Shown here piece after piece: positions 55,408 through 63,954 of a stretch of 64,000 nucleotides of DNA. Position 1 is the first letter of the stretch; every line of letters starts with the position of its first letter. The notes under the pieces were generated by a model that saw only the letters and a list, made by a program, of their open reading frames with translations, searched no databases and had not been told where the DNA came from. The stretch comes from Peterkaempfera bronchialis (GTDB lineage: Bacteria; Actinomycetota; Actinomycetes; Streptomycetales; Streptomycetaceae): the NCBI RefSeq assembly GCF_003258605.2, contig NZ_CP031264.1:1426001-1490000 (forward strand), written 5' to 3'. Made by a program: the position numbers and the translations under genes.

Positions 55408-56671
55408 AGGCGGCCAGGTCGGTGCCGAGGACGCGGCGCATGGCCCGGTCGACGCTGGTGTCGCGGTCGGCGGTGGCCGAGCCGGTGGCGGCGATGGTGC
55501 GGTAGAGGGTGACCAGCCGCTGGGGGCCGTGGCGGCGCGCGATCAGGGCGCAGGCGAACCAGGCCAGTTCATAGCTCTGCGCAAGGCCGTGGGCGGTGGT
55601 GGAGAAGTCGGCGTCGGTGGGGAGGGCGCTGGGGAGGCGTCCGGCGGCGATGTCGGTGGCGAGTTCAGGGGCGATCTGCCGGGTGGTGCGGCCGGTGCCC
55701 TGGTAGGCGGTCCAGTCGGCGGCGCCCTCGGAGAGCCAGAGGGGGGTCCAGGGCCGGGTGGCCGCGCGGGTGGCGACGTGTACGGCCTCGTGGCTGGTGA
55801 CGACCTGCCGCCCGAGGTCGCTCAGCTCGCGGTAGGCGTCCGGGTTGACCAGGATGCGGTCGGCGGGCGCCGCGTCGGGGGCTCCGGGAGCGGCGGTGGT
55901 GACGGCGGCGATGCCCCGGTAGTCGCTCGAGGCGGCGCCCAGCAGCCGGGCGAGCTGGTCCAGCGAGCCGGGCGCGTACAGCAGCAGCCGGTCGGCCCAG
56001 GCGCTGCCCCAGACGGCACTGACGGCCGGTACGGCGCGGTCGGCGGCGCGGGACAGGGCGGTGAGTTCGGCGTCGTCCCCGAGGCCCAGCACCAGGCTCC
56101 GTCGGCCGTGCACCGCCTGTACGGTGCCGAGGTCCCAGAGCAGGACGCCGCCGACCGGGTCGTCGGCGGCGAGCAGCCACTGCCCGTCGGCGCGGGCGAG
56201 GGTGATCCGGCGGGTGGCGGTGGCGGGGTGGCGGTCGTAGCCGCCGATGCGGTGGTCCAGCTGCACCTCGGCGGTCGGACCGGCGGCGGTGCGTTCCAGC
56301 CGGGTGAGGCGGTGGCTCCAGGAGTCCAGCGGCACCTGTGCGGTACGCCGCAGCAGCTCCGCCTGGCGGGGGCGGAAGGCGGGCGTTGCGGTGGCGGCCA
56401 GCGCGGCGGGGTCGCGGCGCAGTACGGCGTCGGCGCGGCGGGCGAGCAGCGCCCGGACCTCCTCCCGGCTGGGCCCGGAGGCGCCGGGGGCGCCGGAGGC
56501 CCCGGAGGGTGCGGGGGGCGGCGGGGCAACGGCGGTCTGGACCCGGGTGGGCCGGGCCGGGGCGGCACCGGGGGCGGAGAGTTGCAGCAGCCCCCCGGCG
56601 GCGAGCAGCAGCGCCCCCCGCCGGGTGAGGCCGTGGCCCGGTATGCGGGGGGCCGGCCCGGTGCCGCTCAG
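55364..56671 (-). CDS. secreted HEXXH protein, apparent CTG start
   Basis: About 435 residues if it starts at CTG 56671, which overlaps the upstream NlpC stop as CTGA (C56671 to A56668), the pattern of an ATGA coupling site. Upstream of the first canonical start in frame (GTG 56335) the frame keeps coding sense: a Tat-like signal (LTRRGALLLAAGGLLQLSAPG), a Pro/Ala linker, and a segment near RRDPAALAATATPAFRPRQ. The C-terminal domain has SHEAVHVATRA (HEXXH) and LSEGAADW (third-ligand Glu), a gluzincin pattern. Peptidase activity is inferred, not shown. The short form from 56335 would have 323 residues. Confidence 0.72.
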   Translation of the reverse strand: MSGTGPAPRIPGHGLTRRGALLLAAGGLLQLSAPGAAPARPTRVQTAVAPPPPAPSGASGAPGASGPSREEVRALLARRADAVLRRDPAALAATATPAFRPRQAELLRRTAQVPLDSWSHRLTRLERTAAGPTAEVQLDHRIGGYDRHPATATRRITLARADGQWLLAADDPVGGVLLWDLGTVQAVHGRRSLVLGLGDDAELTALSRAADRAVPAVSAVWGSAWADRLLLYAPGSLDQLARLLGAASSDYRGIAAVTTAAPGAPDAAPADRILVNPDAYRELSDLGRQVVTSHEAVHVATRAATRPWTPLWLSEGAADWTAYQGTGRTTRQIAPELATDIAAGRLPSALPTDADFSTTAHGLAQSYELAWFACALIARRHGPQRLVTLYRTIAATGSATADRDTSVDRAMRRVLGTDLAAFTRDWLAALARELG

Positions 56672-57777
56672 ACCCGCACCACGGCGGCGATGGGCATGGC
56701 GCGGGCGCTCTCATAGCGGACCCGGGCTCCCGGGTAGGGCGCGTGGATGATGGTGCCGCCTCCGACGTACATGCCGACATGGTGCATGTCACCGTAGTAG
56801 ATGACCAAGTCCCCGGGGCGGGCGTCGGCGAGGGAGACCCGCCGACCTGCGAACGCCTGGCCCTGCGAGGTGCGGGGCAGGGTGACCCCGGCCTGCGACC
56901 AGGCCCAGTACATCAGCCCGGAGCAGTCGAAGGCGCGCGGCCCGGTGGCGCCGTAGAAGTAGGGCGAGCCGAGGGCGCCGGTGGCGGCGGCGACGGCGGT
57001 GGCCGCGCGGCCGTCGGGGGCGGGCACATCGCCGAGGTCGATCCGGCCGGTGCCCCGGGTGGCCCGCTCATGGGCGGCGCGGGCGTCGTCGGCGGCGAGC
57101 CGGGCGCGCTGCTCGACGCTGAGGGTGGAGAGCAGTGCGCGGGCGCGGCCGAGCCGCTGCTGCACGGTCTGCTTGTCGTGGGCGAGGGCGAGGCGGACCC
57201 GTTCGAGTTCGGCGAGCTTGGCACCGGCCTCGGCGCGGCGCTGATCGAGGGCGCGCTGCCGGGTGGCGACCTCGTGCAGCACCTCGGCCTGCCGGACGCT
57301 GACCCGGTCGAGCGCGGTGGCGCGGTCCAGATAGCTGGCGGGGTCGGAGGAGAGCATCAGCTGCACCGTCGGGTCGAGGCCCCCGGAGCGGTACTGGGCG
57401 CCGGCGACCTGGGAGAGGTCGGCGAGCATCCGGTTGAGGGCGTCCCGGCCCCGGGCCACCTGGTCCTGGAGGACGGCGGACTCGCTGCGCAGCCGGCGGA
57501 GGCTCTCCCGGGCGCCGTTGTAGCGCTCGGTAGCGGCCTCGGCCTGCGTGTACAACTGGTCGACCTGGCGTTTGACGTCCTGTTCGGCGGGCCGTTCAGC
57601 GGGCTGCTCGGGGGGCTGCTCGGCAGGCCGTTCGGCGGGGCGCGAGGGTGCGGCTGGTGCGCCGGGTGCGGCCTGGGCGGCGGCGCCGGCGGTGAGGGCG
57701 ACTGCGGCGGCTGCGGCGGCGGTGAACACCGTGGCACGCGCCCGCCCAGGCTGTCTGGGGCGGCGGTGGGTGGCCAA
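56668..57777 (-). CDS. NlpC/P60 cell-wall hydrolase, paralogue 1
   Basis: 369 residues, TTG start with AAGGGAG upstream. Signal peptide, then a Pro/Glu-rich PAERPAEQPPEQPAERPAEQ tract, a coiled coil (about 65-230), and a C-terminal NlpC/P60 domain: GSPYFYGATGPRAFDCSGLMYWAWSQAG (Cys nucleophile in DCSG), GDLVIYYGDMHHVGMYVGGG (His) and IIHAPYPGARV. D,L-endopeptidases of this type cleave stem peptides of peptidoglycan. First of three paralogues in tandem on the same strand; its stop overlaps the presumed CTG start of the next gene. Confidence 0.93.
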   Translation of the reverse strand: MATHRRPRQPGRARATVFTAAAAAAVALTAGAAAQAAPGAPAAPSRPAERPAEQPPEQPAERPAEQDVKRQVDQLYTQAEAATERYNGARESLRRLRSESAVLQDQVARGRDALNRMLADLSQVAGAQYRSGGLDPTVQLMLSSDPASYLDRATALDRVSVRQAEVLHEVATRQRALDQRRAEAGAKLAELERVRLALAHDKQTVQQRLGRARALLSTLSVEQRARLAADDARAAHERATRGTGRIDLGDVPAPDGRAATAVAAATGALGSPYFYGATGPRAFDCSGLMYWAWSQAGVTLPRTSQGQAFAGRRVSLADARPGDLVIYYGDMHHVGMYVGGGTIIHAPYPGARVRYESARAMPIAAVVRV

Positions 57778-57924
57778 CGCGGTTGCGCTCCCTTCGTCCT
57801 GACCGCCGCCGGAGGGGCGGTGGTCCGAGCGCAGACGTTAGCGAGTCAGGCCCCATGCGTCCAAATTGCCGTTTATCGGACTTTTTGACTGCCTGAAGAT
57901 AGCAACGGAGCAGAAGACGCCAAA

Positions 57925-57955
57925 GGGCCCGACCCCCACCGAGGGAGTCGGGCCC
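57925..57955 (-). terminator. terminator after NlpC/P60 paralogue 2
   Basis: GGGCCCGACCCCC and GGGAGTCGGGCCC pair around a short ACCGA-type loop; it follows the stop of the gene at 57975. Confidence 0.7.
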
Positions 57956-57974
57956 AGAAAGTATCGGAACCGGG

Positions 57975-59045
57975 TCAGATCCGGACGATCTTCGCAATCG
58001 GCATCACGGTCGCGGACTCATAGCGGACCACCGCGCCGGTGTGCGGGGCGTGGATGATCTGGCCGTTGCCCACGTACATGCCGACGTGGCTCATGCCGCT
58101 GTAGTAGATGATCAGGTCGCCGGGCTTGGCGTTGGCGAGGCTGGTACCCATGGAGGTGCCCGCACCGGCCTGCGCCTGGGAGGTGCGCGGCAGCGTGATC
58201 CCGGCCTGCTGGTACGCCCACAGCATCAGACCGGAGCAGTCGAAGGTGGACGGACCGGTGGCGCCGTAGACATACGGCGAGCCCAGCCGGGTCTCGGCGG
58301 CGGCAATCGCTGCGGCGGCGTAGCTGGAGGCGCCCACCGTGCTGGCGGAGCCGCTGCCGGTGGAGGTGTCCAGGCCGGCGCGGGGGGCGGCACGGGAGGC
58401 GCGCTCGGCGGAGGCGGCCTCGGCAGCCCGGAGGGCGGCGCGCTCCTGGGCGGTGAGGGTGTTGAGCAGCGACTGAGCCTTGGAGAGCTTCTGCTGGACC
58501 TCGCTCTTGGCGCTCTTCAGCTCCTTGGCGGTGCGGTCCAGCTCGGCCAGCTTCTGCTGCGCCTCGGCCTTGTCCTGGTCGAGCTTGCGCTGCTTCTGCT
58601 GGAGCTGCTTCAGGGTGTCCGCCTGCTGGCTGCTCACCTGGTCCAGCGAGGACGCCTTGTCCAGGAACTGCGCCGGGTCCGAGGAGAGCATCAGCTGGAC
58701 GGTGGGGTCGATGCCGCCCGAGCGGTACTGGGAGGAGGCGAGCTGGCCCAGGGTGCCCTGCATCGCGGAGACCTCGGACTGCTGGCGGGCGACCTGGTCC
58801 TGGATGTTGTTGACCTGCTTCTGGAGCTGCTGCTGCTTCTCCTTGGCCCCGTTGTACTGCTCCGTCGCGACCTCGGCCTGCTCATTGAGCTTGTCGACCT
58901 GGGCCTTCACGGACTCCTTGGTCGGCTTGGGGGCCGCGCTGGCGGTACCCGCCTGGGCGGATATGGCAACGGCGGTTGCGGCTGCGGCGGTGAGGACAGA
59001 GATCCGCGCGCGGCTCGGCTGCTTGGGACGGCGGTGGGACGCCAC
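57975..59045 (-). CDS. NlpC/P60 cell-wall hydrolase, paralogue 2, c-di-AMP-riboswitch controlled
   Basis: 356 residues from GTG 59045, chosen because the paralogues start at the same SHRRPKQPSRAR position; the ATG at 59060 is an alternative. Signal peptide, a long coiled coil (about 45-230; many Gln/Lys), then the NlpC/P60 domain with GSPYVYGATGPSTFDCSGLMLWAYQQAG (Cys), GDLIIYYSGMSHVGMYVGNG (His) and IIHAPHTGAVVRYES. The leader carries a c-di-AMP riboswitch, so this wall hydrolase is linked to osmotic or turgor signalling. Confidence 0.94.
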   Translation of the reverse strand: MASHRRPKQPSRARISVLTAAAATAVAISAQAGTASAAPKPTKESVKAQVDKLNEQAEVATEQYNGAKEKQQQLQKQVNNIQDQVARQQSEVSAMQGTLGQLASSQYRSGGIDPTVQLMLSSDPAQFLDKASSLDQVSSQQADTLKQLQQKQRKLDQDKAEAQQKLAELDRTAKELKSAKSEVQQKLSKAQSLLNTLTAQERAALRAAEAASAERASRAAPRAGLDTSTGSGSASTVGASSYAAAAIAAAETRLGSPYVYGATGPSTFDCSGLMLWAYQQAGITLPRTSQAQAGAGTSMGTSLANAKPGDLIIYYSGMSHVGMYVGNGQIIHAPHTGAVVRYESATVMPIAKIVRI

Positions 59046-59070
59046 GAAGGCGGGCTCCATTCTTCCTACG

Positions 59071-59247
59071 GCCGCCTACCGGGTGAGCTGACGGGTTCGG
59101 GCTGGAAGCATGCCCTACGACGCCTCAGCCGACTTCACAGTCGGCCCTGACGCCGATTCACCCCGAGGAAGTGGTTCCCCGGCTCCGATCCGACGGCATC
59201 CCCTGGAGGACAGAGACCTGCCCTGCCGCTTCTCGAACTCGGCGGGA
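59071..59247 (-). promoter_or_regulatory. c-di-AMP (ydaO/yuaA) riboswitch
   Basis: On the minus strand the conserved blocks occur in order: CCGCC (P1 5' strand), GCGGCAGGG, CCGGGGAACC (59182-59173), GGGGTGAATC (59164-59155), then CCGAACCCGTCAGCT (59100-59086) and the closing GTAGGCGG (59079-59072). This is the known pattern of the ydaO class, which in Streptomyces precedes cell-wall hydrolase genes. Ligand binding normally lowers expression. Confidence 0.85.
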
Positions 59248-59298
59248 GCCGCCGCCGTCACCCGGGTCGGGAGATCACTTCGCGGTGGCTCCCGCCAG

Positions 59299-59328
59299 AC
59301 ACTAGTAACTGAACTGTGATCCGTTCAA
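59299..59328 (-). promoter_or_regulatory. predicted promoter of the riboswitch-NlpC transcript
   Basis: Minus-strand TTGAAC (59328-59323) and TAGTGT (59304-59299) are spaced by 18 bp, giving a start near 59292 and a leader of about 245 nt that contains the riboswitch. The rest of the 500 bp intergenic stretch (59061-59560) holds no gene. Confidence 0.5.
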
Positions 59329-59481
59329 ATCCTTGTAGGTAAAAAGTCTGAACGGCAGCGAGATTTCTTGGAAATTGCCACCAGGGGTAGCCACGACATG
59401 ACCCTGGGGTGACCGAAGGGCGGTCCGGACGCCCCAGGAGGCCGGTCCGGGCGTGGCGGACCTCACGTGGGCCGGAGACAG

Positions 59482-59520
59482 CCCTCGGGCCCGGCATGTC
59501 CGAAATGCCGGGCCCGAGGG
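59482..59520 (-). terminator. strong hairpin terminator after NlpC/P60 paralogue 3
   Basis: CCCTCGGGCCCGGCAT (59482-59497) and its exact complement (59505-59520) form a 16 bp stem with a 7 nt loop, 41 bp beyond the stop at 59561. Confidence 0.8.
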
Positions 59521-59560
59521 GATTACTGAAGGTCCATGACGAATGGACCGTGATGTGCGG

Positions 59561-60592
59561 TCAGACGCGCCGGATCACCGAGATCGGCATGGAGGTCGCC
59601 GAGACGACCTCGACCGACTTTCCGGGACGCGGCGCGTGCACCACCATCCCGTTGCCGATGTACATGCCGACGTGGCTGCCGCCGTAATAGATGATCAGGT
59701 CGCCCGGCTGCGCCTGGGAGAGCGAGGGCACATTGGTACCCACCGTGCCCTGCGCTGAGGCGATACGCGGCAGCGTCACACCGGCCTGGCTGTAGGCCCA
59801 GAGCATCAGACCGGAGCAGTCGAAGGTGGACGGACCGGTCGCGCCGCTGACATAGGCCATGCCCTGCCTGCTGAGCGCCGCCTGCACGGCGACGGCCGCA
59901 TAGCCGTGGGCCGGCGGCAGATTGCCGAGGTCCACCCGCTCCGCACCGCCGCGCGAGGCCCGCGCGTCCGCCGCGTCCAGCGCCGCGCGCTCCTGCACGG
60001 TGAGGGTGTTGAGCAGCGCCTGGGCATCGTGCAGCCGGGTCTGCATCTGCGACTTGTTCTGCTTGAGCTCGCGGGTGGTGCGGTCCAGCTCGGCCAGCGT
60101 GGACGACGCCTCCGCCTTCTGCTGGTCCAGGAGGCGCTGCTGCTCCTGGAGCCGCCGCAGCGCGTCGGCCTGCTGGGCGCTCACCTGGTCCGTGGAGGAC
60201 GCCTTGGCCAGGAACTCGTCCGGGTTGGAGGAGAGCATCAGCTGGACGGTGGGGTCGATGCCGCCCGACCGGTACTGCGCGGACGCCAGCGCTCCCAGGT
60301 TCAGCTGGAGCTTGCTCACCTCGGCCTGCTGCCGGGCCACCCGGTCCTGCAACTGGGCTGCCTGCTTGCGCAGTTGCTGCTGCTTCTCCTTGGCGCCGTT
60401 GTACTTCTCGGTGGCCTGCTCGGCCTCCTCGTACAGGTTGTCGACCTTGGTCTTCACCTGCTCCTTGGTCGGCTTGGGATCCGCGTGCGCGGCACCGGCC
60501 TGGGCGGAGATGGCGACGGCGGTCGCAGCCGCCGCGGTGAAGACCGAGACCCGGGCGCGGCTCGGCTGCTTGGGACGGCGGTGGGACGCCAA
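59561..60592 (-). CDS. NlpC/P60 cell-wall hydrolase, paralogue 3
   Basis: 343 residues, TTG start with AAGGAG 10 nt upstream. Signal peptide ending near AGAAHADP, a coiled coil (about 40-225; LYEEAEQATEKYNGAKEKQQQ), and the NlpC/P60 domain VSGATGPSTFDCSGLMLWAYSQAG (Cys), GDLIIYYGGSHVGMYIGNG (His) and VVHAPRPGKSVE. It is closely related to paralogue 2 but has no riboswitch in front, so the copies are regulated differently. All three likely cut peptidoglycan stem peptides. Confidence 0.93.
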   Translation of the reverse strand: MASHRRPKQPSRARVSVFTAAAATAVAISAQAGAAHADPKPTKEQVKTKVDNLYEEAEQATEKYNGAKEKQQQLRKQAAQLQDRVARQQAEVSKLQLNLGALASAQYRSGGIDPTVQLMLSSNPDEFLAKASSTDQVSAQQADALRRLQEQQRLLDQQKAEASSTLAELDRTTRELKQNKSQMQTRLHDAQALLNTLTVQERAALDAADARASRGGAERVDLGNLPPAHGYAAVAVQAALSRQGMAYVSGATGPSTFDCSGLMLWAYSQAGVTLPRIASAQGTVGTNVPSLSQAQPGDLIIYYGGSHVGMYIGNGMVVHAPRPGKSVEVVSATSMPISVIRRV

Positions 60593-60700
60593 GGGTAATG
60601 CTCCTTAATCCTTCAAACACCACTCGCACGAGTGACAGTTGGGACGGAGGTTTGACAACAGACCATAGTGGGGAACCAGTTGAGCGGCCAACCCCCGGCC

Positions 60701-62239
60701 TCAGGTGCGAACCAGCCGCCTCAACAGCAGCGCCGACGACACCGGCCGCGCACCGGCCCGCCGTACACCGTCGGCCACCTCGCGGTCGGACGAGACCACC
60801 ACCACCGGCCGGCCGTCGGGCTCGGCCCGCACCAGCCGCCGGATCAGCTCGTCGGCCGTCTCCCCGGTACGGCTGAACCGCACCCGCACCCCGCGCGGCT
60901 GCGCCATGATCACCGGCGTGTCCAGGTCCTGCCCGTCGAAGACACAGGTCACCTCGGCGCCGCTCTGCGCCGCCAGCATGGAGAGCCCACCCAGCAGCCG
61001 GAGGCGCTGCTGCTCCAGCGGCAGCATGGGATAGCCGGTCTTGGTGACGTTGTAGCCGTCCACCAGCAGATGTACCTGGGGCAGCGCCAGCAACTGGTCC
61101 AGCAGCGCCGGGTCGTCCTCGGCCAGCGCCCGCCGGGCGACATCGTGCGGGGAGGCCGCCCCGGGCGCCACCGCCTCCACCAGGTCGGCCGGGCGCATCC
61201 GGGTCACCGGCAGCGCCAGCTCGCGCTGGAGGCCCTGGGCGGCGTGCAGCACGGTGTCCAGCAGCAGCCGCAGCCGCATGTCCTCCACGCTGCGGCCCTC
61301 GCGGGCCGTACGGCGGCCGGCCTCCAGGGCCGACTCCAGTTCGGCGACGCGATGCCGCAGCCGCCGGGCCTCGCCCTCGGCGGTGGAGCGCTCGGCCTGC
61401 GCCGCCGCCCGGGCCGCCTCCAGCTCGGCGGCCACCTTCCGGGTCGCGGCCTCCGCGCGGCGGGTGTCGCTCTCCAGGCTGCGCAGCTTCTTGCGCAGCG
61501 CGTCCGACTCCCGCTTGGCGGCGTCCAGTTCACCGCGCAGCCGATCGGCGTCGGTGCGGGCGGAGGCGCGCAGCGCGGCCAGTTCGCCCTCCAGCTTCTC
61601 CGCCAGGCGTACGGCCTCGGCGGCGGTGCCCTCGGCGTCGGCCCGCTCGGCCTCCTCGCCGGCGTCGGCCACCAGTCGGCTCCAGCCGCGCGACCGGACC
61701 AGATAGGCGGCGGCGGCCACATCCATCGGATCGGCGGCGGCCGGGGCCGTACCGCTCTCCAGCGCCCGCACCAGCTCGGGCTGGCCGAGCCGCAGCCGGT
61801 CCGCTATGCGCAGCCGGAAGAGCGGCTCGGCGGCCAGCGCGGCGGCCAGCGCGGTGGCGGCGTACTTGGCCCGCCGGGCCGGGGTGAACTTGGCGTACGG
61901 CCGCAGACCGGCGGGCAGCTCGGCGGCGGGCAGGCTGCCCAGGGCGTCCGCCGCTATCCCGACGACCCGGCGGCGCACCCCCTCCGGCAGCGGCCGGTCC
62001 AACCGCTCGCCGCTCTCGTCCTCGCCATGGTCGGCCGCGGCGGCATCCCCAGCCGAACCGCCGCCGGGAGCAGCTTCGGTGGACGGCTCGCCGCCCGAGG
62101 AAGCAGCACCGGCTGCGCCGGGGGCGCCGGAGGACGAAGCACCGGCCGAACTACCGCCGGCGGCAGCACCGCCGGAAGCCTCACCGGCGGAAGAGCCACC
62201 CCCGACCGCAGCGTCCCCGGACGACCCGCCATCGGACAT
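60701..62239 (-). CDS. NYN-domain RNase-like protein (main frame)
   Basis: 512 residues from the first ATG in this frame (62239). The protein begins with a Ser/Gly/Ala-rich linker (about 1-65), then LPEGVRRRVVGIAADALGSLPAAELPAGLRPYAKFTPARRAKYAATALAAALAAEPLFR, a Leu/Ala/Arg-rich coiled coil (about 190-320) and a C-terminal NYN domain: LLVDGYNVTKTGYP (first acidic site), GAEVTCVFDGQDLDT and PVVVVSSDREVADGV. NYN/PIN-like domains are metal-dependent RNases; Asp positions here fit. Its N-terminus is likely longer (see the 62240-62589 entry). Function in RNA processing is inferred. Confidence 0.85.
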   Translation of the reverse strand: MSDGGSSGDAAVGGGSSAGEASGGAAAGGSSAGASSSGAPGAAGAASSGGEPSTEAAPGGGSAGDAAAADHGEDESGERLDRPLPEGVRRRVVGIAADALGSLPAAELPAGLRPYAKFTPARRAKYAATALAAALAAEPLFRLRIADRLRLGQPELVRALESGTAPAAADPMDVAAAAYLVRSRGWSRLVADAGEEAERADAEGTAAEAVRLAEKLEGELAALRASARTDADRLRGELDAAKRESDALRKKLRSLESDTRRAEAATRKVAAELEAARAAAQAERSTAEGEARRLRHRVAELESALEAGRRTAREGRSVEDMRLRLLLDTVLHAAQGLQRELALPVTRMRPADLVEAVAPGAASPHDVARRALAEDDPALLDQLLALPQVHLLVDGYNVTKTGYPMLPLEQQRLRLLGGLSMLAAQSGAEVTCVFDGQDLDTPVIMAQPRGVRVRFSRTGETADELIRRLVRAEPDGRPVVVVSSDREVADGVRRAGARPVSSALLLRRLVRT

Positions 62240-62382
62240 GCTGCCGCCCGAGGAAGCAGCAGCGGCTGCGCCGGGGGCGCCGGAGGACGAAGCACCAACC
62301 GAACTACCGCCGGCGGCAGCACCACCGGAAGCCTCACCGGCGGAAGAGCCACCCCCTGCCGCAGCGTCCCCGGGCGGGCCGT
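62091..62382 (-). repeat. 153 bp-offset duplication in the NYN-protein linker
   Basis: 62091-62229 and 62244-62382 are about 139 bp copies at a 153 bp (51-codon) offset, differing at a few positions. They encode the Ser/Gly/Ala-rich linker. The ATG at 62239 lies between the copies. Confidence 0.85.
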
Positions 62383-62589
62383 CGCCGGGGGTGCCGGCAG
62401 TGGGGGCGTCGGCCGGGGCGGCGACGCCGGAGGCCGGGGCTTCGTCGGGGAGCCGGGGACGCCGTCCGGGCCACGGCCGCCGGCGCCGACCGCGCCCGCC
62501 CCGACCCCGGCGTCATCGGCCGCTCCCCGCGCAGCGGGCTGCCGCCCCTGCGGTCCGGCGGCCGTTCCAGCTCTGTCCACCACGTCCAC
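62240..62589 (-). other. probable frameshifted N-terminus of the NYN protein
   Basis: In another frame, minus-strand GTG 62589/62583/62580 codons open VDRAGTAAGPQGRQPAARGAA, the sort of N-terminus I recall for homologues (VDRAG...). This frame gives a sensible acidic/Gly composition up to about 62450, then becomes Pro/Arg-rich shadow. The main frame is coding-like below about 62450 (LPDEAPASGVAAPADAP) and shadow-like above it, with an in-frame stop at 62513. A +/-1 change near the G-runs at 62446-62470 would join the two. Confidence 0.5.
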
Positions 62590-62693
62590 GACTCCGATCC
62601 GTCTCGTCCGGCGCCTCCCCGTACACCGCTACCTTCGATTCTCCCGCGTGCCGGTTCCTGCCCGGCAGTGCGCCGGCCGAACCACGGCCCGGT

Positions 62694-62945
62694 TCAGGCC
62701 GAGTCGGCCTCGCCGGCGCCCGGCCGGTCGACCAGCTCCACCTGGTCCACGGCGTTGCACCAGCGGCAGCGCACCGACTCCACGCTCTCGCTGAGCACCT
62801 CGCGCTCCTCCACGGAGGGCTCGCCCGCCAGGTCGAGGTGGACGAACTCCACCACACGGGAGGTCCGCGTGACGTCGAAGCGGGTCAGGTTGCCGCACAG
62901 GGTGCAGCGCCACCGGGTCCCTGCGGTGGGCACGGGGACAGGCAT
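62694..62945 (-). CDS. small zinc-ribbon protein of unknown function
   Basis: 83 residues from the ATG at 62945 with GAGAGGA 7 nt upstream. Two CxxC pairs, WRCTLCGNLTRFDV and VRCRWCNAVDQVELV, make a zinc-ribbon; between them FVHLDLAGEPSVEEREVLSESVE looks like a structured acidic segment. No further motif was found. It is divergent from the rhomboid gene. It may be an RNA- or protein-binding accessory factor. Confidence 0.8.
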   Translation of the reverse strand: MPVPVPTAGTRWRCTLCGNLTRFDVTRTSRVVEFVHLDLAGEPSVEEREVLSESVESVRCRWCNAVDQVELVDRPGAGEADSA

Positions 62946-63120
62946 GTGGGGGTCCTCTCGGTCGTCCCGGGCGATTCGCGTACGCCAAACCCTATGGCCT
63001 GAGGCCCTGCCCGCGGGCACTCGTTCGCGCCTCGGGACCGCCCGGTCCCCGGTGGTACGGCTCGCCCGTCCGCAGCACCCCGCAGTGCCGGATCCACCGC
63101 ACCGGGGAATGCTCCGAACC

Positions 63121-63954
63121 ATGGTGATCCCGGTGCACGACGACAGCCCGGTCCGGCGCCTGCCCCTGGTGACCTATGCGCTGATCGCGGTGAACGCCGC
63201 CGTCTTCGTCACCGGCCCGGCCTCCGGCCTCGACCCGCTGTACGGCTCGCCGCAGCAGCGCGGCTGCGCCCAGCAGCGCTACACCCAGCGCTGGGGGGCG
63301 GTCCCGGAGGAACTGCTGACCAACCGGCCGCTCTCCCCCGCCGCCGTACCGCCGCCCCCGGCCGGGGCGCCGCACTGCCCGCCCGCCGAGGTCCCCGGCA
63401 AGGTCCCGGCGCTCTCCGTGGTCACCTCGCTCTTTGTGCACGGCGGCTGGCTGCACCTGCTGGGCAATCTGCTCTTCCTGCTGGTCTTCGGCCGCGATGT
63501 GGAGGACCGCATGGGCCGGCTGCGCTTTCTCGCCTTCTATCTGGGCGTCGGCACCGTGGCGACCTACGGTTACGCCCTGGCCGAGATCCACACCGCGGAC
63601 GCCACCCGCACCCTGATCGGTGCGTCCGGCGCCATCGCCGGGGTGCTCGGCGCCTCGCTGCGGCTCTATCCGAAGGCGCGGGTCACCAGCCTGGTGCCGC
63701 TGCTGCTCTTTCTGCCGCTGCGGTTCCCGGCCTGGCTGGTACTGGGCTTCTGGTTCGCCGTGCAGTGGTGGTGGGCGCACTCCGCCGACGACTCCGACCC
63801 GGGGGTGGCCTATCTCGCCCATGTGATCGGCTTCGCCGCCGGCTTCCTCGCCACCTGGGCGCTCTACGGCCGCGCCCGCTCCCCCCGGCAGCCCCCGCAG
63901 TCCCCGCAGCCCGCCGCCGACCCGCGCCGGGAGTCCGACCCCGACCCGGTCTGA
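63121..63954 (+). CDS. rhomboid-family intramembrane serine protease
   Basis: 277 residues from the ATG at 63121; an in-frame ATG at 63109 is an alternative. N-terminal VIPVHDDSP and PLVTYALIAVNAAVFV, HGGWLHLLGNLLFLLVFGRDVEDRMG (with the HxxxN block), catalytic Ser in GASGAIAGVLGA, and the catalytic His in YLAHVIGFAAGF. It cleaves transmembrane substrates within the bilayer; substrate unknown. The Pro/Arg-rich tail is cytosolic. About 45 bp after its stop the window ends. Confidence 0.92.
   Translation: MVIPVHDDSPVRRLPLVTYALIAVNAAVFVTGPASGLDPLYGSPQQRGCAQQRYTQRWGAVPEELLTNRPLSPAAVPPPPAGAPHCPPAEVPGKVPALSVVTSLFVHGGWLHLLGNLLFLLVFGRDVEDRMGRLRFLAFYLGVGTVATYGYALAEIHTADATRTLIGASGAIAGVLGASLRLYPKARVTSLVPLLLFLPLRFPAWLVLGFWFAVQWWWAHSADDSDPGVAYLAHVIGFAAGFLATWALYGRARSPRQPPQSPQPAADPRRESDPDPV

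Noticed and set aside
60668-62794. A 708-codon plus-strand open frame opposite the NYN gene
   Set aside because: Shadow frame with repeated Gly/Arg/Ala composition, caused by the duplicated linker; the minus frame has the NYN domain.
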